Assembly: GCF_900094805.1 (NCBI RefSeq)
Contig: NZ_FMAT01000002.1
Span: 434,001-498,000, forward strand
DNA: 64,000 nt
Direction of reading: 5' to 3'
DNA from: Arthrobacter sp. NIO-1057
Lineage (GTDB): Bacteria; Actinomycetota; Actinomycetes; Actinomycetales; Micrococcaceae
Below the pieces are notes generated by a model. It had not been told where the DNA came from, did no database searches, and worked only from the letters and a program-made list of their open reading frames with translations. Made by a program: the position numbers and the translations under genes. Shown one piece after another: positions 25,853 to 36,270 of this stretch (the stretch's first letter is position 1; each line of letters starts with the position of its first letter).

Positions 25853-26047
25853 CTACCGGCGGTTGGACTCGGCAACCATCGCGCCGGCGTGGAGCACCGC
25901 TCCTGACAGCACCAGCAATCCACCGCCAACCGATTCTCCTAGCACGAAAGCTATTAGGCCGATTGCTGCCAGCGTCCAGCCAATCACCATTGTTGCGGTA
26001 GAACCTGCGGATACCTTCTGGCTAGTGCGCTCTGAAGTTTGAGTCAT
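25853..26047 (-). CDS. Small two-TM membrane protein
   Basis: A 64-residue protein with a short polar N-terminus (MTQTSERTSQ) and two hydrophobic helices (about 17-38 and 40-58) separated by a Glu-Gly turn, ending in ESNRR. It lies alone, divergent from the hydroxyacid dehydrogenase. No family was recognised. Such small hydrophobic proteins are common in actinobacteria; a function cannot be given. Confidence 0.6.
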   Translation of the reverse strand: MTQTSERTSQKVSAGSTATMVIGWTLAAIGLIAFVLGESVGGGLLVLSGAVLHAGAMVAESNRR

Positions 26048-26177
26048 GATCGGATTCTATCCGCTGGAGCATTTCTGCACAGACCATGTTGCTGGAAAAG
26101 AGAATAATTAGTTCATCGTTGACGTTCAGGCTTGTACAGTTGCGACGGCAACAGACACAATAGCCACGTACCCACCG

Positions 26178-27113
26178 ATGATTGGAAAATCCGTGACCCT
26201 GCGCGTTCTCGTCCCCTGGCAACGACTCGTCGACGAGTTGACGATTCCCGGCATCGAACCGATCCTCTGGCACATCAATGATGATCCCGAAGACGCCCCG
26301 CCTTCAGACGTGCTGGTCACCGAGCGTCCGAGCAATCCGCAACTGCGTTCACGAGTTTCCCGCATCAAGGGGCTGAAGCATGTCCATTTGCTATCCCTCG
26401 GCTACGAATGGGTACTGGAGCACCTTCCTGAAAAAGTTTCACTGACCAATTCAAAGGGCGCCGTGGAAGATGCCACCGCCGAACACTGCCTTGCGCTGAT
26501 TCTGGCCTCCCTGCGCCAGCTGTCGCAGGTCGGAAAGCAGCAGCGCGAGCGGAACTGGACCCGGACGTGGACCGGCTCGCTGCACGGGTCGAAAGTCGTG
26601 CTCCTCGGGGCTGGCGGAGTGGGTAATGAAATCCGTTCGCGGTTGCTGCCCTTCAAGCCTGCCGAACTAACGACCTTTGCTCGTACCGAACGAGTCCACG
26701 AGCAGGGCTACCGCATTTATTCTCTCGATAGACTCAGGGGTTTTCTTCCCACTGCCGATGTGGTGATAGTTGCCCTGCCGCATACCCCAGAAACCGAGAA
26801 GCTCATCGACGCCGAATTCCTCTCAGCAATGAAGAACGGAGCACTGCTGGTCAATGTGGGACGCGGGCCCATCGTCGACACCGAAGCACTGTTGCTGGAG
26901 CTGCTAGCCGGCAGGCTGCATGCGGCATTGGATGTCACCGATCCCGAGCCGCTGCCGGCAAACCACGCGCTGTGGAGCGCGCCGAATTGCATCATCACCC
27001 CGCACATGGCCGGAGACACTGGACAGTTCATCTCGCTGGTCTCAGAACTGGCAGTGAACCAGGTCATCGCCTTTGCGCACGGTGAAGAACTCGCCAACCA
27101 AATCATCAATTGA
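26178..27113 (+). CDS. D-isomer-specific 2-hydroxyacid dehydrogenase
   Basis: A 311-residue NAD(P)-dependent 2-hydroxyacid dehydrogenase that reduces 2-keto acids or oxidises D-hydroxyacids. The Rossmann motif GAGGVGNEI is at about 150-158. The substrate/NAD Arg is in NVGRGPIVDTEAL, the acid Glu in DVTDPEPLP, and the catalytic His in IITPHMAG. Homologous to glyoxylate/hydroxypyruvate reductases of the short type. ATG at 26178 is used; a GTG at 26193 is also possible. The substrate is not evident. The dGTPase gene follows 40 bases later on the same strand. Confidence 0.88.
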   Translation: MIGKSVTLRVLVPWQRLVDELTIPGIEPILWHINDDPEDAPPSDVLVTERPSNPQLRSRVSRIKGLKHVHLLSLGYEWVLEHLPEKVSLTNSKGAVEDATAEHCLALILASLRQLSQVGKQQRERNWTRTWTGSLHGSKVVLLGAGGVGNEIRSRLLPFKPAELTTFARTERVHEQGYRIYSLDRLRGFLPTADVVIVALPHTPETEKLIDAEFLSAMKNGALLVNVGRGPIVDTEALLLELLAGRLHAALDVTDPEPLPANHALWSAPNCIITPHMAGDTGQFISLVSELAVNQVIAFAHGEELANQIIN

Positions 27114-27153
27114 CTCGGCGTTCCGCAGTTGATCCCCTAGGCTAGTTCCTACG

Positions 27154-28686
27154 ATGGATACCAGAGTAAAAACGCATCAGTCAGGCGGCCGTGACCGCGC
27201 TATCGTCGAGCAGAATCGTGCGGGCGACGATGAGTTTCGCGTTGATGTGGAACGCATCCGTTTCTCGCCCTACTTTTCGCGCCTGTCATCGGTGACCCAG
27301 GTAATCCCGCAGGGTGGTTCCGGAACCCTCGTGCACAACCGCTTGACGCATTCCCTCAAGGTATCGGCAGTCGCGCGCTCCATCGCGATCAATCTCAGAT
27401 CAACTGATGAATCAACTAGGCGACTAATCTCCGACTTAGGTGGCTGTGACCCCGTCGTTGTTCAGGCAGCTGCAGCTTCCCACGACTTGGGCCACCCGCC
27501 ATTCGGGCATCTTGGCGAACAAGAGCTCGACCGAGTCGCCCGCAACATGCTCGGACTACCCGATGGATTCGAAGGCAACGCCCAAAGCTTCAGAATCCTC
27601 ACCGCCCTGGACAGCTGCGCAGCTACTCCACGCGGAATGAACCTCACCCGAGCAGTGCGAGCAGCCGTCTTGAAATACCCATGGACCCGTAACGCCTGGC
27701 GCTCCAAAGGACCTATTGCTCCGGAACTACTCCCCCGCGGGGTCGGCACCGACCCAGCAGCTGGCGCCATGAAGTACTCTGCCTACGATATTGAAGCCGC
27801 AGAGATGGCTGATGTTCTCTCAGTATTCCCTGGCATTGCTCAAAACCAGCAAACACTGGAATGCTCGGTCATGGATATCGCTGATGACATTGCCTATGCG
27901 GTGCATGACCTCGACGACTTCTACCGTGCCGGAATCCTGCAGTACACCAGCGTGTCAGCCGAACTGCGCGCGTGGCTTGAGAACGCCACCAGATTCCAAG
28001 CACTCAAAACCTCGGAACTGGACCAGCGCCAGCCCGGCCATGCACTGGAACTGACCTGGCGTCGGCTGGTCGCAAAGGACCCATGGATCGCTAATGCTGA
28101 CGCGTTCCGTGACTCGGTGCAGCGCGTGGGCCACGATTTGGTTGATGGGCTATTAGCGGTCCCCTATGACGGTGGCCTTCAAGCTGACCGCGCGGTCACC
28201 TCGTTCACACGCCGCTGGATCGATCGACTTCAAGAATCGGTCACCGTAGACCGCACCCCCATTGTTCGAAGTGGCCATATCCGCCTGAGCGATGAAGCCT
28301 GGCATGACGTTGTGGTACTCAAATTTGTACATTCTCGTTTCGTCTTGGACCGTTCAGACTTAGCCGTGTACCAACGAGGCCAAACGAGGATTATTCGTTC
28401 CCTCGCCGAGGGCTTTAGTACCTGGTTGAATGATCCTGATGATGCAGGGCGTGCTCCTCGACGCCTCTTAGATTCCGTTGAAGCCACCACGGAGGAATAC
28501 CGTCAGTTGCGTGAGTCTAACCCTGAATTGTTCTCACAGGCCGGACCCAATGAGATCAATCGCTTGGGACAGGCACGGGCAATTGTCGACTACATCGCAT
28601 CTTTCACAGACGCGCAAGCAGTGTCACTGAATTCCTTACTCACCGGCACGTCCGACAGCCTTTGGGAAGCAGGGCGGGGACTCTAG
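27154..28686 (+). CDS. dgt: Deoxyguanosinetriphosphate triphosphohydrolase-like protein
   Basis: A 510-residue HD-domain dNTP triphosphohydrolase. Metal ligands appear as H in RLTHSLKVSAVAR, HD in AASHDLGHPPFGHLGE, and D in VMDIADDIAYAVHDLDD, with EGNAQSFRIL as in Dgt/SAMHD1-like enzymes. It cleaves dNTPs to nucleoside and triphosphate and so tunes nucleotide pools. The ATG has no clear ribosome binding site; a TAGGCT-like -10 element sits just upstream, so a leaderless mRNA is possible. Convergent with the RNase H gene downstream. Confidence 0.88.
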   Translation: MDTRVKTHQSGGRDRAIVEQNRAGDDEFRVDVERIRFSPYFSRLSSVTQVIPQGGSGTLVHNRLTHSLKVSAVARSIAINLRSTDESTRRLISDLGGCDPVVVQAAAASHDLGHPPFGHLGEQELDRVARNMLGLPDGFEGNAQSFRILTALDSCAATPRGMNLTRAVRAAVLKYPWTRNAWRSKGPIAPELLPRGVGTDPAAGAMKYSAYDIEAAEMADVLSVFPGIAQNQQTLECSVMDIADDIAYAVHDLDDFYRAGILQYTSVSAELRAWLENATRFQALKTSELDQRQPGHALELTWRRLVAKDPWIANADAFRDSVQRVGHDLVDGLLAVPYDGGLQADRAVTSFTRRWIDRLQESVTVDRTPIVRSGHIRLSDEAWHDVVVLKFVHSRFVLDRSDLAVYQRGQTRIIRSLAEGFSTWLNDPDDAGRAPRRLLDSVEATTEEYRQLRESNPELFSQAGPNEINRLGQARAIVDYIASFTDAQAVSLNSLLTGTSDSLWEAGRGL

Positions 28687-28708
28687 GCAGACTGGGCTCG
28701 CATTCGAC

Positions 28709-29728
28709 TCAACCAGCCAGTGCCAGCCCAGCAAGTTCCTCTTCAAGGATCTTTTGCATCAACGAGTGAGTCTGCGTCGGATCGATCCTCGCGTTGTAGT
28801 GCCGGGCCATGAGTACAGCCATGCGGTCGGCGGCCTCGTTGTAACAATTTCCGGCATGGCCCCTGACCCATACGGCTTTGGTGCGCCCACTGCGCCGCAC
28901 AATGGAAAGCTCCAGTGCGTTATGGTGCGATTGCCTTGCCTGACCTTCCCCACTGACGATGTTGTTGATGGCGTTCACTATGGCTCGACTGTCGCTGTAA
29001 ATGACTAGGTCAAAATCCACCGGGGCATAACGCAAAGCCAACAAAGCCCCAGTAGTCTCCGCCATCAAAGAACTACGAGAAAAGTTCATTGGAGCAATCC
29101 GCGTGGCCCAATGCCCCTGCAGCGTCACCATAGCTCCAGCCCCACGGTCATTTCCATGATGAGGCAGTGAGCCGTCAGTGTACGCAATGACGGTTGCTCG
29201 TGACCGACTTGCCACGAGAGCGTCCCGGTTTGCTTGGACTGCAGATTCTAGGTTGGCTCCGAAAAGCCATGACGGGTTCAAACAGAAAACAGGATTGATC
29301 AATAAATCTGTGAATCCAAGACCATCAGAATTCGCAATCACAATATCGATGGCAGCGGCACTGGCGATACGACATGTGCCAGTAAATTCAGCAATTGAGT
29401 CCAGAATCGCTGTTCCTAATTCACCGCTTTTACATGTTCCTGAAAGCGTGACTACCGGACGATGATGGCTATCGCAAAGCGTCACGGCGAAGTCGAAGTG
29501 CAGGCCCCGTTCACTGCGTTGAGCCAAATGCCCATCGCTACCTATGGCGGACGAAAACGGGACATAGGCATGCTTTGATCCGGAGGGATCACGTGTGTAG
29601 GGCACACGATCCACGACTGCGAGAATGCGTGATGGCTGGGACTGACGCTCCGAAGAAGCGAATCGCCGCACCCCATCGGGGTCCAGAACAATGGAGATCT
29701 GAGATCCTGGGAAAGGTACAGACATCAT
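28709..29728 (-). CDS. RNase H-like domain protein
   Basis: A 339-residue protein with a C-terminal ribonuclease H fold: first Asp in AYTDGSLPHHG at about residue 184, Glu in LMAETTGALLALRYA, Asp in VIYSDSRAIVNAI, and the late WVRGHAGNCYNEAADRMA. The N-terminal ~170 residues are of unknown type. It would cleave RNA in RNA-DNA hybrids; whether it is the main RNase HI or an accessory one is not clear. A second Met codon at 29725 gives a nearly identical start. Convergent with dgt, divergent from a hypothetical gene. Confidence 0.82.
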   Translation of the reverse strand: MMSVPFPGSQISIVLDPDGVRRFASSERQSQPSRILAVVDRVPYTRDPSGSKHAYVPFSSAIGSDGHLAQRSERGLHFDFAVTLCDSHHRPVVTLSGTCKSGELGTAILDSIAEFTGTCRIASAAAIDIVIANSDGLGFTDLLINPVFCLNPSWLFGANLESAVQANRDALVASRSRATVIAYTDGSLPHHGNDRGAGAMVTLQGHWATRIAPMNFSRSSLMAETTGALLALRYAPVDFDLVIYSDSRAIVNAINNIVSGEGQARQSHHNALELSIVRRSGRTKAVWVRGHAGNCYNEAADRMAVLMARHYNARIDPTQTHSLMQKILEEELAGLALAG

Positions 29729-29961
29729 TCCTCCTCGTTCAGCTGAGAGACTTGAGAATGATAATACTGAGCGCTGTCCGCATTTTGGTTTCGCAACTGT
29801 TAAATGCAGAGCACTTTTATCAAATAGTTACTTTTGACGATTTTTGGTTCGGGATGAAACTACCGTAGAAAATCGATTACTCCTCAGGTGTTTTGTCCCA
29901 GGCCCGTGAAAATATTGAACTATTAAACGCTGGACAATCATCAAGGAACAAAACCCGAATC

Positions 29962-30468
29962 ATGGCTTCGCAATTGGCTGTCAGGATCATTGAAGCAGTC
30001 CGTCTCCTGCACCGCTTGGGTTATGGCGGAGTGCGAGTACTGCCTGGTATGAATGCGTCCGGTACGGCGTGGAGAATTGTTATCTTCAACGTGACCGAAT
30101 GGGACAACGCCAGCCAGTTCGGAGCACCGTTTGAACCGCGTGAGTCATGCCTGTATTCCACCGCAGCCAATGACGTCTTCAACAATCACATTCAGTTCCC
30201 TAGCGATGTCAGCTGCACAACGGTCGCTGAGGCGATACTCGCCGAGATGCCTTCACTTCAACGCACTGCCCTGAGCGCAACCGGTAATGAAGAATACGTT
30301 CGCTGGTACGCCCACTTGGCCTCGCAGGTTCATGGGCTCTCAGACTTGCCGATTGCCTACGCCGATTACTTTGATAATACTGAGGGCTGGACAATTGGTT
30401 GGCGCAGCCGACAACGGATCTCTCACCCTCCTGCCTACATTGCCGTGGCCGAGGGAACATCCAACTAG
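29962..30468 (+). CDS. Conserved hypothetical protein
   Basis: A 168-residue cytosolic protein of unknown role. The start chosen is the ATG at 29962; a TTG at 29893 is in frame. It begins with an amphipathic helix (ASQLAVRIIEAVRLLHRLGY) followed by a strand-rich part (GVRVLPGMNASGTAWRIVIF) and several Trp and Tyr residues. No motif was recognised. It has codon use like its neighbours and is divergent from the RNase H gene, so it looks real. No operon partner: about 215 bases separate it from the lipase. Confidence 0.6.
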   Translation: MASQLAVRIIEAVRLLHRLGYGGVRVLPGMNASGTAWRIVIFNVTEWDNASQFGAPFEPRESCLYSTAANDVFNNHIQFPSDVSCTTVAEAILAEMPSLQRTALSATGNEEYVRWYAHLASQVHGLSDLPIAYADYFDNTEGWTIGWRSRQRISHPPAYIAVAEGTSN

Positions 30469-30683
30469 TCCTGACACTTCGCAATACATGCATCCGGGCT
30501 GAGTTACTCGCTTCTGGTGTCAATGTCGTTTCAAGGCTTGGCTGCAACCACGTCAGGCAAAGTTTGGGTGGTGGTATACAGGCACGCTTCGAGGCTCAGT
30601 TCAACCCTTACTGTTTTCTTGCACTTCTTAGAGGATTCGTCATCTTCGAATATCCCCGTGTCATCGGCGGATACGATGAAGGT

Positions 30684-31394
30684 GTGAAAATTCGTGTAAC
30701 TCCTGATCGACCACTGCCACTGGTACGTGCTTGGTCCTGGGTCCAAGACAGCCGGTGGGCACTGTATTCGATTGGGCACGGAATTTTTCGTCCACAACTT
30801 CCTGCTTCCTACGCCACCGGTAAACGTGAGCCGGTGCTGATCATTCCCGGTGTCTTCGAAAACTGGACGATGATGCGCAGACTCTGCGACCGGATCAATG
30901 CGGCCGGACACCCTGTGCACGTATTACTTGGCTTGAGCCGTAATACGATGCCGGTGGCCCAAGCCGCTGCCGTCACTGCGGCCTACCTGAGGGAGAACTC
31001 GCTAGATCAGGTCATCGTGCTCGCACACAGCAAAGGTGGGTTGATTGGCAAATATTTGCTGGTCAAAGATCCCTCGGTATCGATCAAGCACCTGATCGCC
31101 ATCGCGACACCCTTCGCTGGCTCGCCCTATGCCCGACTGGTACGACACCCTGTCATCTCGGGATTCAGGGAAGACGACGCACTGCTTTTGGAACTCGGCG
31201 CACAGGTAACGAGCAATGCACGGATCACCACCATCACGCCCGCCTTTGATCCTTATATCCCTGCCGGATCAGCCTTAGAAGGAGCCCAAAATCATCGGGT
31301 GGCTTCCTCAGGTCACTTCCGGGTGTTGGGTGACCCCGCCGTCGCGGATCTGGTGCTGCGTACCATCGCACAGGCATCAAGTCCCAAGAAGTAA
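30684..31394 (+). CDS. Alpha/beta hydrolase (lipase/esterase type)
   Basis: A 236-residue hydrolase with PVLIIPGVFENWTMM (oxyanion-loop region), nucleophile Ser in VLAHSKGGLIGKY (G-x-S-x-G variant H-S-K-G-G), acid and His toward the C-terminus (SSGHFRVLGDP). Similar to actinobacterial lipases acting on esters; the natural substrate is unknown. No signal peptide, so cytosolic. The GTG at 30684 is taken as start because residues upstream of it (in the same open frame) are not protein-like. A -10-like TACGAT lies 7 bases before, so the transcript may be leaderless. Confidence 0.78.
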   Translation: MKIRVTPDRPLPLVRAWSWVQDSRWALYSIGHGIFRPQLPASYATGKREPVLIIPGVFENWTMMRRLCDRINAAGHPVHVLLGLSRNTMPVAQAAAVTAAYLRENSLDQVIVLAHSKGGLIGKYLLVKDPSVSIKHLIAIATPFAGSPYARLVRHPVISGFREDDALLLELGAQVTSNARITTITPAFDPYIPAGSALEGAQNHRVASSGHFRVLGDPAVADLVLRTIAQASSPKK

Positions 31395-31418
31395 TTCACG
31401 CTTCTGCCGACAAAGACA

Positions 31419-31459
31419 AAAATGCCGTTTGGCTCTTTTTAAGAGCCAAACGGCATTTT
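31419..31459. terminator. Bidirectional terminator between lipase and isocitrate dehydrogenase
   Basis: A 19-bp perfect stem (31419-31437 with 31441-31459) with a 3-base loop. Core GCCGTTTGGCTC pairs with GAGCCAAACGGC, and the A-run on one side and T-run on the other make it work for both convergent genes. Confidence 0.85.
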
Positions 31460-31472
31460 GTTCAGGAACTAA

Positions 31473-33866
<2,394 letters not shown>

Positions 33867-33910
33867 TCACATTTAAGTTAATCTGCCATAACTCAATGAC
33901 GAAAAGTGGG

Positions 33911-34513
33911 TTACTGGGCACCGCCAGCGAATCCCGAAGAAATTTGCGCCATTTCCTTGACGATGATTTCAAAGACATCCGAAGGAGCCTGTTGACCCCC
34001 GGCAACCTGAGCGTGCGTATAGGTCTGCCAGGTAACGCGCCACATCGACGCGATGAGCTCAGCAATCAGCACACCCTGCATCCCGGTGACCAGACCTCGC
34101 TCGCGCAGAGAATCCCTGAGTTCCACCACCAACTCTTGTTCACGACGCGTAGCTATCAGTAGAAGCTTTGGCTCATTGAGCATAATGCTGGCGATCCGGC
34201 TGGAAGCACCTTGGTCAACTTCCGAGAGAATATGCTTGTGGCAGCGCTGGATCATCTGCTGAAGAATTTCTGCGGGTGTGGCTCCCTCGGCAATTTCTAC
34301 GCTCGTCAGGGCCTCGGTGATTTCTCCCTGACCGGGAACGATGGCCGCTTCTTTGGAGTCGAAGTAGCGAAAGAACGTGCGCTCCGAAATACCGACTTTT
34401 TCAGCGATTCGCGCAACAGTGGTCGCCTCGAGACCGAACTCTTCAACCAGGTCCAAAGCCACGGCTTGAATCTTTCGGGATGTTTCCATCTTGCGTTGAT
34501 CGCGGATTCCCAT
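33911..34513 (-). CDS. TetR-family repressor of the adjacent exporter
   Basis: A 200-residue repressor. Residues ~10-60 form the TetR helix-turn-helix (FGLEATTVARIAEKVGISER, TFFRYFDSKE), followed by a helical ligand domain. It is divergent from the 14-TM exporter with ~150 bases between, and two copies of a TGTCA-N5-TGACA site lie in that gap. It therefore probably represses the exporter and itself until a toxic ligand binds. Ligand unknown. Confidence 0.88.
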   Translation of the reverse strand: MGIRDQRKMETSRKIQAVALDLVEEFGLEATTVARIAEKVGISERTFFRYFDSKEAAIVPGQGEITEALTSVEIAEGATPAEILQQMIQRCHKHILSEVDQGASSRIASIMLNEPKLLLIATRREQELVVELRDSLRERGLVTGMQGVLIAELIASMWRVTWQTYTHAQVAGGQQAPSDVFEIIVKEMAQISSGFAGGAQ

Positions 34514-34576
34514 GCGCCCTCCTTATGCCATTTCGTCCAAGTGATCGTCTCACAAAGACGAGCAGAAAGTTGATTC

Positions 34577-34593
34577 GTGTCACCCGCTGACAC
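34577..34593. promoter_or_regulatory. TetR operator copy 1
   Basis: GTGTCA-CCCGC-TGACAC, a perfect 6-bp inverted repeat with a 5-base spacer, between the TetR and exporter genes. It shares the TGTCA-N5-TGACA core with the second copy at 34611. Confidence 0.7.
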
Positions 34594-34610
34594 TTTCTCT
34601 TGAAAAATTC

Positions 34611-34625
34611 TGTCAGTCTATGACA
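34611..34625. promoter_or_regulatory. TetR operator copy 2, inside the exporter promoter
   Basis: TGTCA-GTCTA-TGACA, 34 bases from copy 1. A TTGAAA (-35-like) lies upstream at 34601-34606 and CACTAT (-10-like) overlaps its right edge, so binding would block the exporter promoter. Confidence 0.7.
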
Positions 34626-34662
34626 CTATTTTTCTGTTGACCACTCCACAGAAAGCGAAATA

Positions 34663-36111
34663 ATGATCTCTGAACAGGCAAAAGGTGAAAATTTAGCCCC
34701 GCCACAGCTGAGCACCAAACAACTCACCGGCATCATTGCAGCCCTAGCCTTGGCCGCCTTCACCATGATCTTGAACGAGACCGTGTTGACCGTGGCATTG
34801 CCAGGAATCATGGCCGATATGAACATCACTGCCGCAACCGGACAGTGGCTCACTACCGGCTTCTTGCTGACCATGTCGGTAGTCATTCCAACCACCGGAT
34901 TCTTGCTGCAGCGATTCAACCATCGCTCGCTGTTCATGTTCGCGATCATTAGCTTCTTGGTGGGCACGGTCATCGCCGTGATTGCTCCGAGCTTCATCTT
35001 CTTGCTACTGGCCCGCATTATTCAGGCACTAGGAACGGCAATCATCCTGCCGTTGCTCATGACCACCACCTTGACCTTCGTACCAGCGCATAAGCGTGGC
35101 ACCATTATGGGCCTGAACTCCATCGTGATCGGTGTTGCTCCTGCCATTGGCCCAACGGTCTCCGGCGCCGTGGTCCACGCTTTGGGATGGCACTACATCT
35201 TTGCGCTGATGCTCCCCATCGCCGTGGCAGTGTTGATCTTGGGCCTCATCTTCTTCAAGGTCCCAGCCAACGCACGCCAGATGCGCGTGGACGGCGTTTC
35301 GGTGGTGCTTTCCGCACTGGCTTTTGGATTCTTGGTATACGGAATTTCGAGCATCGAGCACGCCTCAACGAACTCGATCCCAACGATCCTCAGCTTTGTT
35401 ATTGGCCTGGTATCCCTGGCAATTTTCATCAAGCGCCAGCTGCGACTTTCCGGCCAGGGACGCGAATTGCTGAACCTCTCGGCCTTTAAATCTCGTGGAT
35501 TCACCCTGGCCATCATCATGATCATGATTGCCTTCGGCACCATGCTTGGCTCACTGATGATCGTTCCGTTGCTCTTGGAATCAGGCAAGGGAATCGATTC
35601 GCTGAAGATCGGCATCATGCTGCTTCCCGGTGGTGTTGCTCAGGCAATCGCTTCACCAATCTTTGGACGCATCTACGACAAGCATGGTCCTCGTCCGGTG
35701 CTGATTCCAGGGGCCATCATGTTGGCTGCTGGACAGTGGCTGTACACCACGGTCAACGCCGAGACCGGACTGTTGGTATTCATGCTCATCCACATCGTCT
35801 TCTCCATTGGTCTCGCCCTGTTGATGACCGGGCTAATGTCTTCGGCCATGGCCGCAGTAGACCCGAGACTCTTTGGACACGGTTCTGCCATCTTCAACAC
35901 CGGACAGCAGCTCGGAGGCGCCGTCGGCACCACCATCTTCGTCACCGTGATGTCCGTGGTTGCAAACTCGAAGATCGAGGCTGGACTTGACGCGACCAAT
36001 GCCCAGTTTGCTGGTGCCCATTACGCGTTCTTGATCGGCGCGGTACTGGCCACCATCGGAGTCTTCATCGCGTTGGGAATCAAGGGTTCGGCTACGGCGA
36101 AACGTTCCTAG
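34663..36111 (+). CDS. MFS multidrug exporter, DHA2 (EmrB/QacA) family
   Basis: A 482-residue membrane protein with about 14 hydrophobic helices typical of drug:H+ antiporters of the DHA2 group. Motif C-like ARIIQALGTAIILPLLM and VIGVAPAIGPTVSGAVV, and the early LNETVLTVALPGIM, fit EmrB/QacA-type exporters. Controlled by the divergent TetR protein through two operator copies. It probably exports a toxic compound; the substrate cannot be inferred. A 159-base gap separates it from fhs. Confidence 0.9.
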   Translation: MISEQAKGENLAPPQLSTKQLTGIIAALALAAFTMILNETVLTVALPGIMADMNITAATGQWLTTGFLLTMSVVIPTTGFLLQRFNHRSLFMFAIISFLVGTVIAVIAPSFIFLLLARIIQALGTAIILPLLMTTTLTFVPAHKRGTIMGLNSIVIGVAPAIGPTVSGAVVHALGWHYIFALMLPIAVAVLILGLIFFKVPANARQMRVDGVSVVLSALAFGFLVYGISSIEHASTNSIPTILSFVIGLVSLAIFIKRQLRLSGQGRELLNLSAFKSRGFTLAIIMIMIAFGTMLGSLMIVPLLLESGKGIDSLKIGIMLLPGGVAQAIASPIFGRIYDKHGPRPVLIPGAIMLAAGQWLYTTVNAETGLLVFMLIHIVFSIGLALLMTGLMSSAMAAVDPRLFGHGSAIFNTGQQLGGAVGTTIFVTVMSVVANSKIEAGLDATNAQFAGAHYAFLIGAVLATIGVFIALGIKGSATAKRS

Positions 36112-36161
36112 GTTCCACCGAGCTTGAGCACTGTTCTGGGTATGACCACGGCCATGACTCT

Positions 36162-36219
36162 TAGGCATTTGCCCTTCTGGTGATAGCTTGAAGGCAAACC
36201 GAGGAACACCTGATGCCTA
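36162..36219 (+). promoter_or_regulatory. Structured leader upstream of fhs (possible ZTP-riboswitch-like)
   Basis: TAGGCAT (36162-36168) pairs with ATGCCTA (36213-36219). Inside, TTGCC(C)TTC (36169-36177) pairs with GAAGGCAA (36190-36197), and loop GGTG can pair with CACC (36207-36210). CATGACT before and GCCTAGG after the structure recall parts of the ZTP (pfl) riboswitch, which often controls fhs, but the expected GGGTC...GACCC stem is not found. The identity is unproven. Confidence 0.35.
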
Positions 36220-36270
36220 GGTCTTCCTTCACCACCCTCGGATTCACAAGATCCGAAGAGAGGAAGAATC

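Noticed and set aside
36162-36219. Confident call of a ZTP riboswitch
   Set aside because: The outer stem and the conserved GGGGAGC block are not found, so it is reported only as a structured leader.
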